Of a DNA stretch of 64,000 nt, positions 27,796 through 37,069 are shown one piece after another (within the stretch, counting starts at the first letter, position 1; every line of letters begins with the position of its first letter). A program made the position numbers and the translations under genes. Location of the stretch: the NCBI GenBank assembly GCA_019359675.1, contig JAHHGX010000090.1:1-64000 (forward strand), in the 5' to 3' direction. The notes under the pieces were generated by a model that was not told the DNA's origin, ran no database searches, and saw only the letters and a program-made list of their open reading frames with translations. Source of the DNA: Calothrix sp. FI2-JRJ7. GTDB taxonomy: Bacteria > Cyanobacteriota > Cyanobacteriia > Cyanobacteriales > Nostocaceae.

Positions 27796-29346
27796 ATGCC
27801 TCGTTCGTTCAATATTGCTGGTCCTTGCCAAGCAGATATTCACTATATGCTACCGCCTACAAGTCGGTTGCCTGATTTGGAGGAACTGATTGAGGAACGT
27901 AGCTATTTTGTAATTCATGCGCCACGTCAAACGGGTAAAACCACGGCAATGCTGGCACTTGCAGAACAACTCACTTTAAGTGGACGGTATACGGCGGTTA
28001 TGGTATCGGCAGAAGTAGGGGCGCCTTATAAGCATGACCCAGGCGCCGCAGAATTAGCAGTTCTTAGTGCTTGGCGCAATGCAATTTCAGTCCGTTTACC
28101 TAAAGATTTACAACCTCCAATTTGGGTTTATGGAGAACCAGGACAGAGGATTCAAGCTAGTTTACAGGCTTGGGCACAAGCGTCCGAGCGACCATTAGTA
28201 GTGTTTATAGATGAAATTGACTCCTTACAAAATGAAGCCTTAGTTTCCTTTTTACGACAACTACGCGATGGCTATGCGAACCGTCCAAAAAACTTTCCGT
28301 TGTCATTGGGGTTAATTGGTTTGCGGGACGTGCGCGATTATAAAGTAGCATCAGGCGGAAGTGAAAGATTAAATACTTCGAGTCCATTTAATATTAAAGT
28401 TAGTTCGATAACATTAAGAGATTTTAATGCCGCTGAAGTTGCAGAATTATACCAGCAACATACTGACGACACGGGACAAGTTTTTACTAGTGAAGCAATT
28501 TCTATGGCATTTGATTTAACTCAGGGGCAACCTTGGTTGGTGAATGCGCTCGCCAGAGAAATAGTCTCTAAGATGGTAAAAGATAGAACTATCGCAATTA
28601 CTACTGAACATGTTTTCAAAGCCAAAGAAATACTGATTGCGCGTAAAGATACTCACCTTGATTCGCTTGCGAACGAACTTCGAGAACAAAGGGTACAGGC
28701 AATTATTGAACCAATGTTAGCAGGTTCACAACTAGGGAATGTACCATCTGATGATATTCAGTTTGTTATCGACTTAGGTTTATGTAAAATGAACCCACAA
28801 GGAGGATTAACAATTGCAAATCCAATTTACCGTGAGATTTTACCAAGAGTATTAACAATTACACCTTCTGCTTCACTACCTGTAATTGCACCAACTTGGC
28901 TAACACAAAGTGGTGAGTTGGATACTAATGCTTTAAGAGAAGCATTTTTAAAATTCTGGCTTCAACATGGAGAACCATTATTAGGTAGCACAGTTTATCA
29001 TGAAATTGCACCCCATTTAGTGCTAATGGCATTTTTACATCGCGTTGTCAATGGTGGTGGAACTTTAGAACGCGAGTATGCAATTGGAAGCGGACGCATG
29101 GACTTATGCTTAAGGTATGGTCCAGTAACGTTAGGAATTGAAGTCAGAGTTTGGCGTGATAAAATAAAAGACCCATTATCTGAGGGTCTTAAACAATTAG
29201 ACTGTTATTTAGCGCGTATCGAAGCGCATGATGGTTGGTTATTGATTTTTGACCGACGCACAAAGGCGCCACCGATTGAAGAGCGATTAAAAACAGAAAT
29301 TACCACTACAAAAAACGGACGTTCAGTTACTGTTATTCGTGCTTAA
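27796..29346 (+). CDS. AAA-family ATPase with C-terminal nuclease-like domain
   Basis: A 516-residue protein. It begins with the FNIAGPCQADIHYMLPP segment common to cyanobacterial AAA_14/AAA-like ATPases. Walker A is HAPRQTGKTT (residues about 44-53) and Walker B is PLVVFIDEIDSL (about 132-143). A winged-helix-like part follows. The C-terminal 110 residues contain GSGRMDLCLRYGPVTLGIEVRVW, a D-x(n)-E-x-R/K arrangement resembling PD-(D/E)XK nucleases (DUF4143/DUF234-like). Such proteins are found near defence or mobile genes, but the function is not known. It is alone on the plus strand. Confidence 0.8.
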   Translation: MPRSFNIAGPCQADIHYMLPPTSRLPDLEELIEERSYFVIHAPRQTGKTTAMLALAEQLTLSGRYTAVMVSAEVGAPYKHDPGAAELAVLSAWRNAISVRLPKDLQPPIWVYGEPGQRIQASLQAWAQASERPLVVFIDEIDSLQNEALVSFLRQLRDGYANRPKNFPLSLGLIGLRDVRDYKVASGGSERLNTSSPFNIKVSSITLRDFNAAEVAELYQQHTDDTGQVFTSEAISMAFDLTQGQPWLVNALAREIVSKMVKDRTIAITTEHVFKAKEILIARKDTHLDSLANELREQRVQAIIEPMLAGSQLGNVPSDDIQFVIDLGLCKMNPQGGLTIANPIYREILPRVLTITPSASLPVIAPTWLTQSGELDTNALREAFLKFWLQHGEPLLGSTVYHEIAPHLVLMAFLHRVVNGGGTLEREYAIGSGRMDLCLRYGPVTLGIEVRVWRDKIKDPLSEGLKQLDCYLARIEAHDGWLLIFDRRTKAPPIEERLKTEITTTKNGRSVTVIRA

Positions 29347-29398
29347 GGAACTCAACTATTATATTAAGACTCGTGCCTCAGACGTTAGGGCGTAATCT

Positions 29399-29629
29399 CT
29401 ATTCTTCAGGATTTATGCCTAATTCTTTTAATCGCGCGGTTAGGCGTTCTATCTTAGCACGTTCAAGTTCAACTTCGGTAGGAATCCAATTTTCTGTAGC
29501 ATCATACCAGCGCAACCATAATCGAGTTACACCTTGATAAGTACCTTGCCATAGTCCTATACCTAACTCTAATTCCAGCAGCCAAATTCGGGAATCTGTA
29601 ATGCTTAATTCCGGATTTTTATAAATTTG
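29399..29629 (-). pseudogene. Uma2/DUF820-type endonuclease family, C-terminal fragment
   Basis: On the minus strand a frame begins right after a stop (29630-29632) and reads DSRIWLLELELGIGLWQGTY, WLRWYDATENWIPTEVELER and ARLKELGINPEE before TAG at 29399-29401. The ending R-x-E-R-A-x-L-x-x-x-L-R-x-L-G-I-(N/D)-P is typical of cyanobacterial Uma2 (DUF820) restriction-like proteins. The catalytic PD-(D/E)XK part and any start are missing. It is a 76-codon remnant. Confidence 0.7.
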
Positions 29630-30013
29630 TTAGATAAAAAGATAGATTATGAATAATGCAAAGCGCGTCAGTATTTTATTTATAATTATATTTAACTTAA
29701 AATGTGTTTAATTCATGCTTGTTAACTGCAAGCATCAAAAATAGCACCCCTAGAAGATAATAGCTAACGTCAACAAGACAAACAAGATAAATAGGATACT
29801 AAAAATAACAATCGGCGCCAGGAGCTAAAGGTACCAGATTCCTATGTACTACATACCGTAGCTTAAGCAGAAACTAAAACTGGTAAATATCAAGTAACAT
29901 AGTCAGTTTTGACTTTTTGCTGTATCTTTATTAAAAATGGTAGATGTTAATCAGAATTCTCCCGTCATGGTAGTTGTCTTTATGGCGGGAGATTTTTTAT
30001 TTGATACTTTATT
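29630..30013. other. Intergenic region with candidate small RNA
   Basis: No protein gene was found. The only structured part is the promoter/terminator pair at 29909-29998, listed separately. Confidence 0.4.
29909..29998 (+). ncRNA. Candidate short RNA with intrinsic terminator
   Basis: TTGACT (29909) and TAAAAA (29932) are spaced by 17 bp. Downstream, TCTCCCGTCAT (29958-29968) and ATGGCGGGAGA (29982-29992) form an 11-bp stem with one G-T wobble, followed by TTTTTTAT. No ORF lies between promoter and terminator, so a transcript of about 50-60 nt is possible. The Yfr1 core motif is absent. It may also be an orphan terminator. Confidence 0.35.
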
Positions 30014-30634
30014 TTAACGAATTGCTGGAAACCACTTTGACCATGCATCCCAATTTTGTACAAGGTCAGCTAAAACTTGGTATCCAGAAGCGCGTGGATG
30101 TGCTTTGTCGTAGGCGCCTACTTCATCAAACCATATTGTAGATTGTTTGAGTACAGAGAATATATTTAGATAAGGTACATCGAGGGAGTTGCAAATGCGT
30201 GCATAATACTCAGACAATTCCGCGATGCGAACATTTTGGTCGCTATCTAACATAGGTGGGGGACCGACCATTAATACTGGATATAGCTGTTTTGCTTCGC
30301 TCAAAATTTGTCGAGCATTTAAAATAGAATTCAAAAAAGAAACTCGTGTTTTTTCACCTTGAAGAACTGTATCGTTGACACCAAACGAAAATACAACTCT
30401 ACCATTACGTTCTGGTTGCAAACGGTAAGTAACTTCTGGTAGCCATCGTTGTTTCAACTCTTCGCTTGTTTCGCGTCGCACTCCCAAGTTGTAGTAAGTA
30501 ATATCGTAACCTTTTTGATTGGCGCCTACACAAACTCGACCAGTCCAACCCAAACACTCTGGGTCTCCGGTTCCGTTGACAAATGACTCACCAACAAAGC
30601 AAATTCTAACTTCAGGTAGATGTTCTGATTTCAC
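30014..30634 (-). CDS. SGNH/GDSL-family hydrolase
   Basis: A 206-residue cytosolic-looking esterase/lipase of the SGNH fold. Block I reads FVGESFVNG (Ser nucleophile in GES instead of GDS), block II Gly in YNLGVRRETSEEL, block III FSFGVND, block V DKAHPRASGY with the Asp and His of the triad. There is no signal peptide, so the substrate is probably intracellular (an ester, thioester or acyl group). It ends before the terminator of the plus-strand candidate RNA. Confidence 0.88.
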   Translation of the reverse strand: MKSEHLPEVRICFVGESFVNGTGDPECLGWTGRVCVGANQKGYDITYYNLGVRRETSEELKQRWLPEVTYRLQPERNGRVVFSFGVNDTVLQGEKTRVSFLNSILNARQILSEAKQLYPVLMVGPPPMLDSDQNVRIAELSEYYARICNSLDVPYLNIFSVLKQSTIWFDEVGAYDKAHPRASGYQVLADLVQNWDAWSKWFPAIR

Positions 30635-30928
30635 TTTTACTAAATTTAATTTTGTAAATTTGTATTATGGCGCCTCGATTTGGAGTCGGGCTTTTTTCGG
30701 GGTAAAAAAATTATCTTATTTAAATAATATTTATGGATAGCTATATGGACAATTTTTAAATTGTCTATAGGTCAAAGAAACCGGGTTTCTATGCAAAATC
30801 ATCATTTTATTACAATATTTCAACAAGAAACCCGATTTCTAGGATTAGAAAAAAATTTGTAGCACAGGCCAAAGTGCCTGTGCCACATTTTCAGTTATCA
30901 AATTGCCGATTGCTTAACTAGACCCAGA
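30635..30928. other. Intergenic between rbcS and SGNH hydrolase
   Basis: A 294-bp stretch holding a GAAACCCGG repeat pair and a GCACAGGC...GCCTGTGCC hairpin (about 30862-30883) just downstream of rbcS. The hairpin may help end the Rubisco transcript. No gene is seen. Confidence 0.45.
30774..30840. repeat. GAAACCCGGTTTC repeat pair
   Basis: AAAGAAACCGGGTTTCT and AAGAAACCCGATTTCT flank about 35 bp. It is a copy of the dispersed family also seen at 5492-5557. Confidence 0.8.
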
Positions 30929-31279
30929 TTAATATCTGTAACCGCCACCACTTTGTTGGTTAGGTTTGTGAACAATGAAGCTAAGTACTTGACACTGCTT
31001 AATGTTGTCAAAACCAACTACACGAATGTAGCAGTTGCCGTATTGTGAACGACACTGTTGTACTTCACCTAATACTTCTTGGGTGCTACGTGCGTTGAAC
31101 AAAGGTAACTTCCACAGTGTCCAGTAAAATTCAGTTGGCTCTGACTGTTCGTTAAACTCAACTGCTGGAATGTAACCTTGGTTAAGAATGTACTGAACTT
31201 GCTTGGTAATTTGCACGTCAGTCAAAGGGGGAAGGTAAGAAAGAGTCTCGAAACGACGCTCTTTTGGTAAAGTTTGCAT
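30929..31279 (-). CDS. rbcS: Rubisco small subunit
   Basis: A 116-residue form IB small subunit. [20 protein letters not shown] at the N-terminus, [12 protein letters not shown] and [10 protein letters not shown] are the conserved blocks. Eight copies cap the L8 core of Rubisco and are needed for full activity. It is the last gene of rbcL-rbcX-rbcS, 64 bp after rbcX. The C-terminus SGGGYRY is slightly longer than in many homologues. Confidence 0.98.
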   Translation of the reverse strand: MQTLPKERRFETLSYLPPLTDVQITKQVQYILNQGYIPAVEFNEQSEPTEFYWTLWKLPLFNARSTQEVLGEVQQCRSQYGNCYIRVVGFDNIKQCQVLSFIVHKPNQQSGGGYRY

Positions 31280-31343
31280 ATTTCTTTGGTGCGAATGGGT
31301 ATAAATACTTTAATGGGGCGCAAATTGATAATTGGGGGTATAA

Positions 31344-31739
31344 TTACCCATCATCATTTGATTGCTGTTCGGGTTCTAAGTCAGTGGCGCCTGGGGTAGA
31401 TAAACTAATTTGCGTAATGCGCTCAAGATGCTGCTTGCGATGTTCCATATTAGCTTGCTGAATTCCTGAGCGAACCATTTCTGGAAGAAATTCGCTAACT
31501 TCCTCAGCAATGTGTTCACGAACAGTCATTATTCGCAATGCCAACTCAGGTTTTTCGCTAAACAAACTTTCCAAAAACTTTTCCCCATTTTGCACTTTGT
31601 CGGCCGAAAAGTTATGCAGCCAATAAGCCAAGGGAGGATTTGTTTCATTAAGTTGTAACAACACCGTTCGCAATGCCTGATACGTCAAATAACTTTGTAA
31701 CGTTTTAGCCGTGTCTTTCGCAATTTGTTTTATGTTCAT
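31344..31739 (-). CDS. rbcX: Rubisco assembly chaperone RbcX
   Basis: A 131-residue, all-helical RbcX. IAKDTAKTLQSYLTYQALRTV is the conserved core that forms the dimer groove gripping the C-terminal peptide of RbcL during assembly. It lies between rbcL and rbcS, the usual Nostocales order. The C-terminal tail from about residue 110 is polar and variable, as in the family. Confidence 0.97.
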   Translation of the reverse strand: MNIKQIAKDTAKTLQSYLTYQALRTVLLQLNETNPPLAYWLHNFSADKVQNGEKFLESLFSEKPELALRIMTVREHIAEEVSEFLPEMVRSGIQQANMEHRKQHLERITQISLSTPGATDLEPEQQSNDDG

Positions 31740-31762
31740 GCCTGACCCCAGCCCCTAAGCGG

Positions 31763-31892
31763 AGTTATGAGTTAATAGTTATGAGTTATGAGTTAATCTA
31801 ACTTTTAACTACTAACTCCTAATTTTCAAGTCAAGAATTTACGAGTTAAGAATTAATTTAACTAATAACTCCTAACTGATAACTCATAACTT
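31763..31892. repeat. Short tandemly repeated sequences (STRR) in rbcL-rbcX spacer
   Basis: The spacer is built of imperfect repeats of TAACTCC / TTATGAG-type heptamers (for example AGTTATGAGTTATGAGTT and TAACTCCTAACTGATAACTC). Such heptamer STRRs are a known feature of the rbcL-rbcX spacer in Nostocales. A shorter run of TAACTCC x3 lies at 38727-38749 before prmA. Confidence 0.85.
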
Positions 31893-31896
31893 AAAA

Positions 31897-33327
31897 TTAG
31901 ACGGTATCCATTGCCTCGAACTCGAACTTGATTTCTTTCCAAAGTTCACAAGCAGCAGCCAATTCAGGAGACCACTTACAAGCTTCACGAATAACGTCGT
32001 TACCTTCGCGAGCCAAATTGCGACCTTCGTTACGTGCTTGAATACAAGCTTCAAGTGCAACACGGTTCGCTGTGGCGCCAGGTGCGTTACCCCAAGGGTG
32101 TCCAAGAGTACCACCACCGAACTGAAGTACGGAGTCATCGCCGAAGATTTCAACGAGCGCAGGCATGTGCCATACGTGGATACCACCAGAAGCAACAGCC
32201 ATTACTCCAGGCATAGAAGCCCAGTCTTGTGTAAAGTAAATACCACGAGACTTGTCTTGTTCTACGTAGTTTTCACGTAATAAGTCAACGAAGCCCATTG
32301 TAATACCGCGTTCACCTTCGAGCTTACCTACAACGGTACCAGTGTGAATGTGGTCACCACCAGACATCCGGAGAGTTTTAGCTAAAACGCGGAAGTGAAT
32401 ACCGTGGTTCTTTTGACGGTCAATTACCGCGTGCATTGCGCGGTGAATGTGGAGTAATAGACCGTTATCGCGACACCATCTAGCCAAAGTGGTGTTAGCG
32501 GTAAAACCTGCGGTCAAATAGTCATGCATAATGATGGGCATTTTGAGTTCTTTCGCAAACTCAGCGCGCTTCATCATTTCTTCGCAAGTAGGAGCGGTAA
32601 CGTTGAGGTAGTGACCTTTAATTTCACCGGTTTCTGCTTGAGACTTGTGAATAGCATCAGCTACGAACAAGAAACGGTCTCTCCAACGTTGGAAAGGTTG
32701 CGAGTTGATGTTTTCGTCGTCTTTGGTGAAGTCCAAACCACCACGTAGACACTCATAAACCGCACGACCGTAGTTTTTAGCAGATAAACCAAGTTTTGGT
32801 TTAATGGTACAGCCCAACAAAGGACGACCATACTTGTTTAACTTGTCGCGTTCTACTTGAATACCGTGTGGAGGACCTTGGAAAGTCTTGAGGTAAGCAA
32901 CAGGAATACGTAAGTCTTCCAAACGTAATGCGCGTAATGCTTTGAAACCAAACACGTTACCTACAATAGAAGTCAACATGTTTGTTACGGAACCTTCCTC
33001 GAACAAGTCTAAAGGATAAGCAACGTAAGCAATATATTGATTGTCTTCGCCAGCAACTGCTTCGATGTCGTAGCAACGACCTTTGTAGCGGTCTAGGTCG
33101 GTGAGCAAGTCAGTCCAAACTGTTGTCCAAGTACCTGTTGATGACTCAGCAGCAACTGCCGCACCTGCTTCTTCGGGGGGAACTCCTGGTTGTGGAGTCA
33201 TCCGGAATGCAGCAAGAATATCTGTATCTTTAGGTGTGTAGTCTGGGGTGTAATAAGTTAATCTGTAATCTTTAACCCCTGCCTGATACCCTGATTTGGT
33301 CTGGGTCCGAGTTTGAGCGTAAGACAT
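31897..33327 (-). CDS. rbcL: Rubisco large subunit
   Basis: A 476-residue form IB large subunit, catalysing carboxylation and oxygenation of RuBP in the carboxysome. [33 protein letters not shown] (Lys175 loop) and [11 protein letters not shown] (carbamylated Lys201 and its metal partners Asp203, Glu204) are present. The Lys334 loop 6 falls in [20 protein letters not shown] and its flank. ATG 33327 (MSYAQTRTQ) is the start: GAAGGGAAAT precedes it. The frame upstream to 33348 is not used. The C-terminus ends EAMDTV. Confidence 0.99.
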   Translation of the reverse strand: MSYAQTRTQTKSGYQAGVKDYRLTYYTPDYTPKDTDILAAFRMTPQPGVPPEEAGAAVAAESSTGTWTTVWTDLLTDLDRYKGRCYDIEAVAGEDNQYIAYVAYPLDLFEEGSVTNMLTSIVGNVFGFKALRALRLEDLRIPVAYLKTFQGPPHGIQVERDKLNKYGRPLLGCTIKPKLGLSAKNYGRAVYECLRGGLDFTKDDENINSQPFQRWRDRFLFVADAIHKSQAETGEIKGHYLNVTAPTCEEMMKRAEFAKELKMPIIMHDYLTAGFTANTTLARWCRDNGLLLHIHRAMHAVIDRQKNHGIHFRVLAKTLRMSGGDHIHTGTVVGKLEGERGITMGFVDLLRENYVEQDKSRGIYFTQDWASMPGVMAVASGGIHVWHMPALVEIFGDDSVLQFGGGTLGHPWGNAPGATANRVALEACIQARNEGRNLAREGNDVIREACKWSPELAAACELWKEIKFEFEAMDTV

Positions 33328-33399
33328 ATTTCCCTTCCAAGAAGTCACTCTTTGTTATTTGCAATTCACGCACGATGCAATTTCCCACGCACCTACATA

Positions 33400-33421
33400 C
33401 ATGCTTTTGCGTTAAAGCATG
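33400..33421 (-). promoter_or_regulatory. Hairpin in rbcL leader
   Basis: CATGCTTT - 6 bases - AAAGCATG forms a perfect 8-bp stem about 75 bp upstream of the rbcL start. It would fold in the 5' untranslated RNA if transcription starts further upstream, as it usually does for cyanobacterial rbcL. It could affect mRNA stability. Confidence 0.45.
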
Positions 33422-33989
33422 TTTTGGTGACATTCAGGGTTTACCCGTTATAAATTGTTAGTTCAGCGTTTTTCACTCAGCTTTCAGGTGAAAACTGTCT
33501 TGATAAAGACTACCAAGACGGATTACCCTCAACTAGCTTTTAGTAACCAAAGGCTTGTTTACTCGTTAACACTATAACCATCTATTTAAGCAGATAATGT
33601 CTCTCTTCTTCGTGCCAGAAAAAAAGCTTTTTATCTTTTTCTTATCCTCGCGCTAAATCCTCGCGACTTGCCACGCACTGAATAACTCCAGATTAGCACC
33701 TCGCCAAAAGCCTATAAGACCGAAGGCGTGACTCAACCCGATTCGCTCATTTAATTCAGACACAAACAAAAATTCCAATATACGGAGATTTAGGGGAGTA
33801 ACAAGCAAGAGATAAAAATCACACCGGAGCGTGAATTGCTACCTGTTACACAAATATACCAAGAAATTAATAAGTTATCCTTTGAATATTCTTAACTTTT
33901 ATATTTAAATTTTTTATTAAATAAAGATTTAAGTATTTTGTAAATTTTCCGTTACAAAGGCTTTACAAAGTGCATTATGTATGGGTAAA

Positions 33990-34054
33990 AGAAACCGGGC
34001 TTCTTAAAAAAGATTGTATTAGAAAAGCTAAATTTATCGAGAAGCCCGGTTTCT
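33990..34054. repeat. AGAAACCGGGCTTCT repeat pair
   Basis: AGAAACCGGGCTTCTT and GAGAAGCCCGGTTTCT are nearly exact reverse complements about 33 bp apart, so this copy makes a strong hairpin. It belongs to the GAAACC family. Confidence 0.8.
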
Positions 34055-34172
34055 GGTTCAAGTTACTGTATAGAAATGATGAAATTTTGGGAATACTGAG
34101 GATAACCCGAAGATTATATAACATAAACGGCTCCGGGGGAGTGTCTAAACAAGGTAACTGACAGTGGTATTG

Positions 34173-35225
34173 ATGAAACGCGCTAGTTTATTAATTAGTT
34201 CTATCCTTTTTGGGATAGTAGCTCTACCTTGGGTGAAAGTCGCAGTAGCTCAAGAAACGTTACAAGTTAACCCATCCGAGTTAACCCCAGCTTACCCTGC
34301 TGCGGCGCCTCCAACTGGTGCATCCGAGTTACCAGATGGAAGAATAGAAGAAGTAGACTACCGGGTTCACGCATTACAGCCTGATTTTACAGGTAATCTT
34401 TGGGTGGGTTCATGGCGAGGTTTATCGCGAATTGACCCAAACACTGGTAAAATATTGGCGCGCGTCAGTTTACCAAACATTGCAATTGGCGCCTTAACAC
34501 AAGATAAAGTCGGGCGCCTGTGGGTAGGAACATACGAAGGATTAAAGCGAGTAGACTTACGTACAAGTGAAATTACAGCGCAAAACTTATTTTTACCATC
34601 CAAGCGAGTTTTATCATTATTAACAGATAAGCGTGGTTATATATGGGCAGGTACCGATAACGGGTTGGCACTGGTTAGTCCAGACCAAGGTTTAATTATG
34701 ACCACCCTGAAAAACTTACCAGGTGTAAGCGCAAATGCCATGACCTTAGATGCAGATGGTCAACTTTGGGTGGGAACGCTTGACGGTTTGGTGCGAGTCA
34801 ACACAAAAAATGCTTTTATTTTAAAGACAATAAACAACTTGCCAGGGGGAACAGTACAAGCATTAGCAATTAGTCCACAAGGGTTAATATGGGCAGGTAT
34901 GCCAAATAATCTACTTGTAATTAACCCCAAAAATGGAATGGTGCTACGTTCAGTAACTCCTCTACGTGGCAAAAACGTTACATCAGTTCGCTTTGCCAGA
35001 GATGGTAGCGTCTGGGTTGGCACTAACAACGGGTTAATGCGACTCAACCCAAACACAGGAAAATTATTAGACCAAGTTGCCGGGTTGCCATCGAGTCGCG
35101 TTTTGGCATTGGCGCCTGACACAGGTAATAAACTTTGGATAGGAACCAGCGAAGGTTTAGCGTGGTTAATGCCCAATATGCCAAAAGCAAAAGAACACCT
35201 AGCCTTTGGTAGACAAGTAAAATGA
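34173..35225 (+). CDS. Exported seven-bladed beta-propeller protein
   Basis: About 350 residues with a signal peptide (MKRASLLISSILFGIVALPW, cleavage near AVAQE). Seven repeats of a G-x-(L/I/V)-W-(V/A/I)-G-T-x-x-G-L-x-R-(V/I) motif, from GNLWVGSWRGLSRID to NKLWIGTSEGLAWL, form a full propeller of the two-component-regulator-propeller (Reg_prop) type. No histidine kinase part is attached, so it is a stand-alone sensor or binding protein in the periplasm. ATG 34173 is preferred over GTG 34164. It precedes panB by 75 bp with a hairpin between them. Confidence 0.85.
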   Translation: MKRASLLISSILFGIVALPWVKVAVAQETLQVNPSELTPAYPAAAPPTGASELPDGRIEEVDYRVHALQPDFTGNLWVGSWRGLSRIDPNTGKILARVSLPNIAIGALTQDKVGRLWVGTYEGLKRVDLRTSEITAQNLFLPSKRVLSLLTDKRGYIWAGTDNGLALVSPDQGLIMTTLKNLPGVSANAMTLDADGQLWVGTLDGLVRVNTKNAFILKTINNLPGGTVQALAISPQGLIWAGMPNNLLVINPKNGMVLRSVTPLRGKNVTSVRFARDGSVWVGTNNGLMRLNPNTGKLLDQVAGLPSSRVLALAPDTGNKLWIGTSEGLAWLMPNMPKAKEHLAFGRQVK

Positions 35226-35231
35226 TTTATC

Positions 35232-35296
35232 AGGTGCGTGACGCTACCAGATTGTTGGCTCCGTTGTAAAATTGTGGTGGCGTCACGCACCCTACC
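35232..35296. repeat. GGTGCGTGACGC hairpin element
   Basis: AGGTGCGTGACGCTACC and GGTGGCGTCACGCACCCTACC form a long stem with a loop of about 27 bases. It lies between the propeller gene and panB. Sister elements are at 38659-38725 and 47466-47532. Confidence 0.85.
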
Positions 35297-35299
35297 AAA

Positions 35300-36073
35300 A
35301 TGCCCGTTACTATTCAACAAATTATTCAGTGGAAACAGCTAGGTCGTACAATTGTGGCGTTAACGGCTTGGGATTATATTACGGCACAGCTGATTGATGC
35401 TGCTGGTATAGATATAGTATTAGTTGGTGATTCAATGGCAGTAATGCTTGGATACGAAACAACATTGCCAATTACATTGGACGAAATGATATATCATGCT
35501 TCTTCTGTGCGTCGTGGAGTTAAGCGTGCGCTCATGGTTGTAGACTTACCATTTTTGACTTACCAAGAAAGTATTCAACAAGCTATACACTCCGCTGGAA
35601 GAGTTTTGAAAGAAACAGGCGCCCAGGCAGTTAAAGTTGAGGGTGGGTATCCAGCAATGATAGAAACTGTAGAGCGATTAGTACAAGCTGGTATACCTGT
35701 CATGGCACATGTTGGCTTAACACCACAATCAATACATCAACTTGGTTTAAAACAACAAGGCAAAACCGAAGACTCTGCCCAACACATATTAAACCAAGCA
35801 ATAGCCCTCGAACAAGCAGGCGCCTTTTCAATAGTCTTAGAACATATCCCCAGTAATTTAGCATCAAAAATTACACAACAACTCAGTATTCCTACAATCG
35901 GAATCGGCGCCAGCGTACACTGTGATGGTCAAGTACTAGTAACTTCCGACGTATTAGGACTTTCCGAAAAACAACCACCATTCGCAAAAGTTTACACTAA
36001 CCTACGCGAAATAATTAGTGGCGCCATCTTAAAATACAGCACAGAAGTCAAAGAACGAAAATTTCCCACGTAG
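35300..36073 (+). CDS. panB: 3-methyl-2-oxobutanoate hydroxymethyltransferase
   Basis: A 257-residue KPHMT, first step of pantothenate (coenzyme A) synthesis, transferring a C1 unit from methylene-THF to ketoisovalerate. [24 protein letters not shown] is the conserved start, with the metal Asp in [22 protein letters not shown] and [10 protein letters not shown] follow; the Glu of VLEHIP is catalytic. [15 protein letters not shown] closes the barrel. Nothing is missing. Three bases separate it from the preceding hairpin arm. Confidence 0.96.
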   Translation: MPVTIQQIIQWKQLGRTIVALTAWDYITAQLIDAAGIDIVLVGDSMAVMLGYETTLPITLDEMIYHASSVRRGVKRALMVVDLPFLTYQESIQQAIHSAGRVLKETGAQAVKVEGGYPAMIETVERLVQAGIPVMAHVGLTPQSIHQLGLKQQGKTEDSAQHILNQAIALEQAGAFSIVLEHIPSNLASKITQQLSIPTIGIGASVHCDGQVLVTSDVLGLSEKQPPFAKVYTNLREIISGAILKYSTEVKERKFPT

Positions 36074-36228
36074 GTTGGGTGCTAACCCAACATTTATAAT
36101 TAGAATATTTTTACCTTATTAGACTATTAGGACACTTAAGAGTTGAGTTAAAGAGATTTACTTCGAGGCGCCAGTGTCCCTGTCCTTTAATTTTAAACTA
36201 GTGAGAAATAACCTGTGGTACTAAACCT

Positions 36229-36380
36229 TTAGTTTTCAGACTTTGGTTTTTTCTTTTCTTCAACTATACGCTTGAATAACTCAAATTGCTCCTGTTTCTC
36301 TTGTTTATTCTTGGGAGGATGAAATACTATGGTTTCTGGATTATTCTTAAGGCGGTCATTTGCTCAAAATTTGGTTTCAT
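36229..36380 (-). pseudogene. Small cyanobacterial protein of the MNPNFEQMT type (DUF6887-like), broken
   Basis: The minus strand starts MKPNFEQMTALRIIQKP and stops; another frame then continues RLKNNPETIVFHPPKN and EQFELFKRIVEEKKKPKSEN to a TAA at 36229-36231. Together they resemble small cyanobacterial proteins opening M-N-P-N-F-E-Q-M with a FPPP/HPP segment and a charged tail. A deletion and frameshift seem to have removed the middle. The family link is from memory. Confidence 0.45.
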
Positions 36381-36428
36381 AAAAAATACCAAAGCTAATT
36401 TTACACATTACCAACAATCTAGGTATTA

Positions 36429-36656
36429 TTATTCATGAGCTTCCATATATGCTCGAAGTAATGCGTTGATTTGTGTTTGATATCCCTGTCCTCTGCCTTT
36501 AAACCAATCTAAAACATCGCTATCAACACGTAGTGTAACTTGTACTTTCCTGGTAACAGGTTTTAAACCACTACGCACAACAGAATTAGCAAACATCTCT
36601 GGTGTAATTTCGGGACAATCCGAATTATTGTAGAGTAGACAGCCAATTAAAGTTAT
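36429..36656 (-). pseudogene. BrnA-type antitoxin, N-terminus lost
   Basis: The minus-strand frame runs from a stop at 36657-36659 to a TAA at 36429-36431. It includes CPEITPEMFANSVVRSGLKP, RKVQVTLRVDSDVLDWFKGR and GYQTQINALLRAYMEA. This is the ribbon-helix-helix core of BrnA (DUF4415) antitoxins. The only ATG is internal and there is no BrnT toxin gene next to it, so it is an orphan, probably non-functional remnant. A non-ATG start could still give a short product. Confidence 0.65.
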
Positions 36657-36775
36657 TTAAATCAACAGATATATAAATTTATAATAGGTGGAATTTGAAA
36701 ATAAGGTAACTGAAATATCATTACTAATATTGGTGTAAATATGGTGGTTTTAAACTATTTGTTAAATTTAAAATG

Positions 36776-36805
36776 GCAGAGACGTTACATGTAACGTTTC
36801 TACAT
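36776..36805. repeat. TGTAGAGACGTTACATGTAACG palindrome copy
   Basis: GCAGAGACGTTACATGTAACGTTTCTACATG is a copy with a few changes of the 30-bp palindrome. Confidence 0.8.
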
Positions 36806-37069
36806 GTAGGCATTTTTTATTCGTAAAAATTATATAACAAATAAGGTAAAATAAGATACCTATATATAGCCGTTATATGGTATGGATGGTGAAAATGTAA
36901 GAATTTTTGATAAATAATTAAGCGATTAGCCCACCCAATGGTTTATATTTACCGAGTGGGTGTATAGGTGCCAACTGCTTGAATATTGTAAGTTGATTAA
37001 GTGGAAGCATTTAAGTCAAAACTTTAAAATCCTGCCCAGAATTACCTCAAATGCAAGAATTCAGCCATC

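Larger units (their letters stand above)
33328..34172. other. rbcL upstream region
   Basis: 845 bp without a gene. The rbcL leader (minus) contains the hairpin at 33400-33421. The interval holds the rbcL promoter, expected somewhere in 33420-33800, and at 33990-34054 a dispersed repeat upstream of the propeller gene. No NtcA-type or CbbR-type site was recognised with confidence. Confidence 0.4.
36074..37069. other. 1-kb intergenic with broken small genes
   Basis: It contains a GGTTGGGT repeat (36070-36091), two small-gene remnants on the minus strand (listed), and a copy of the 30-bp palindrome (36776-36805). The last 250 bp before serA hold no gene and must contain its promoter. Confidence 0.5.
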
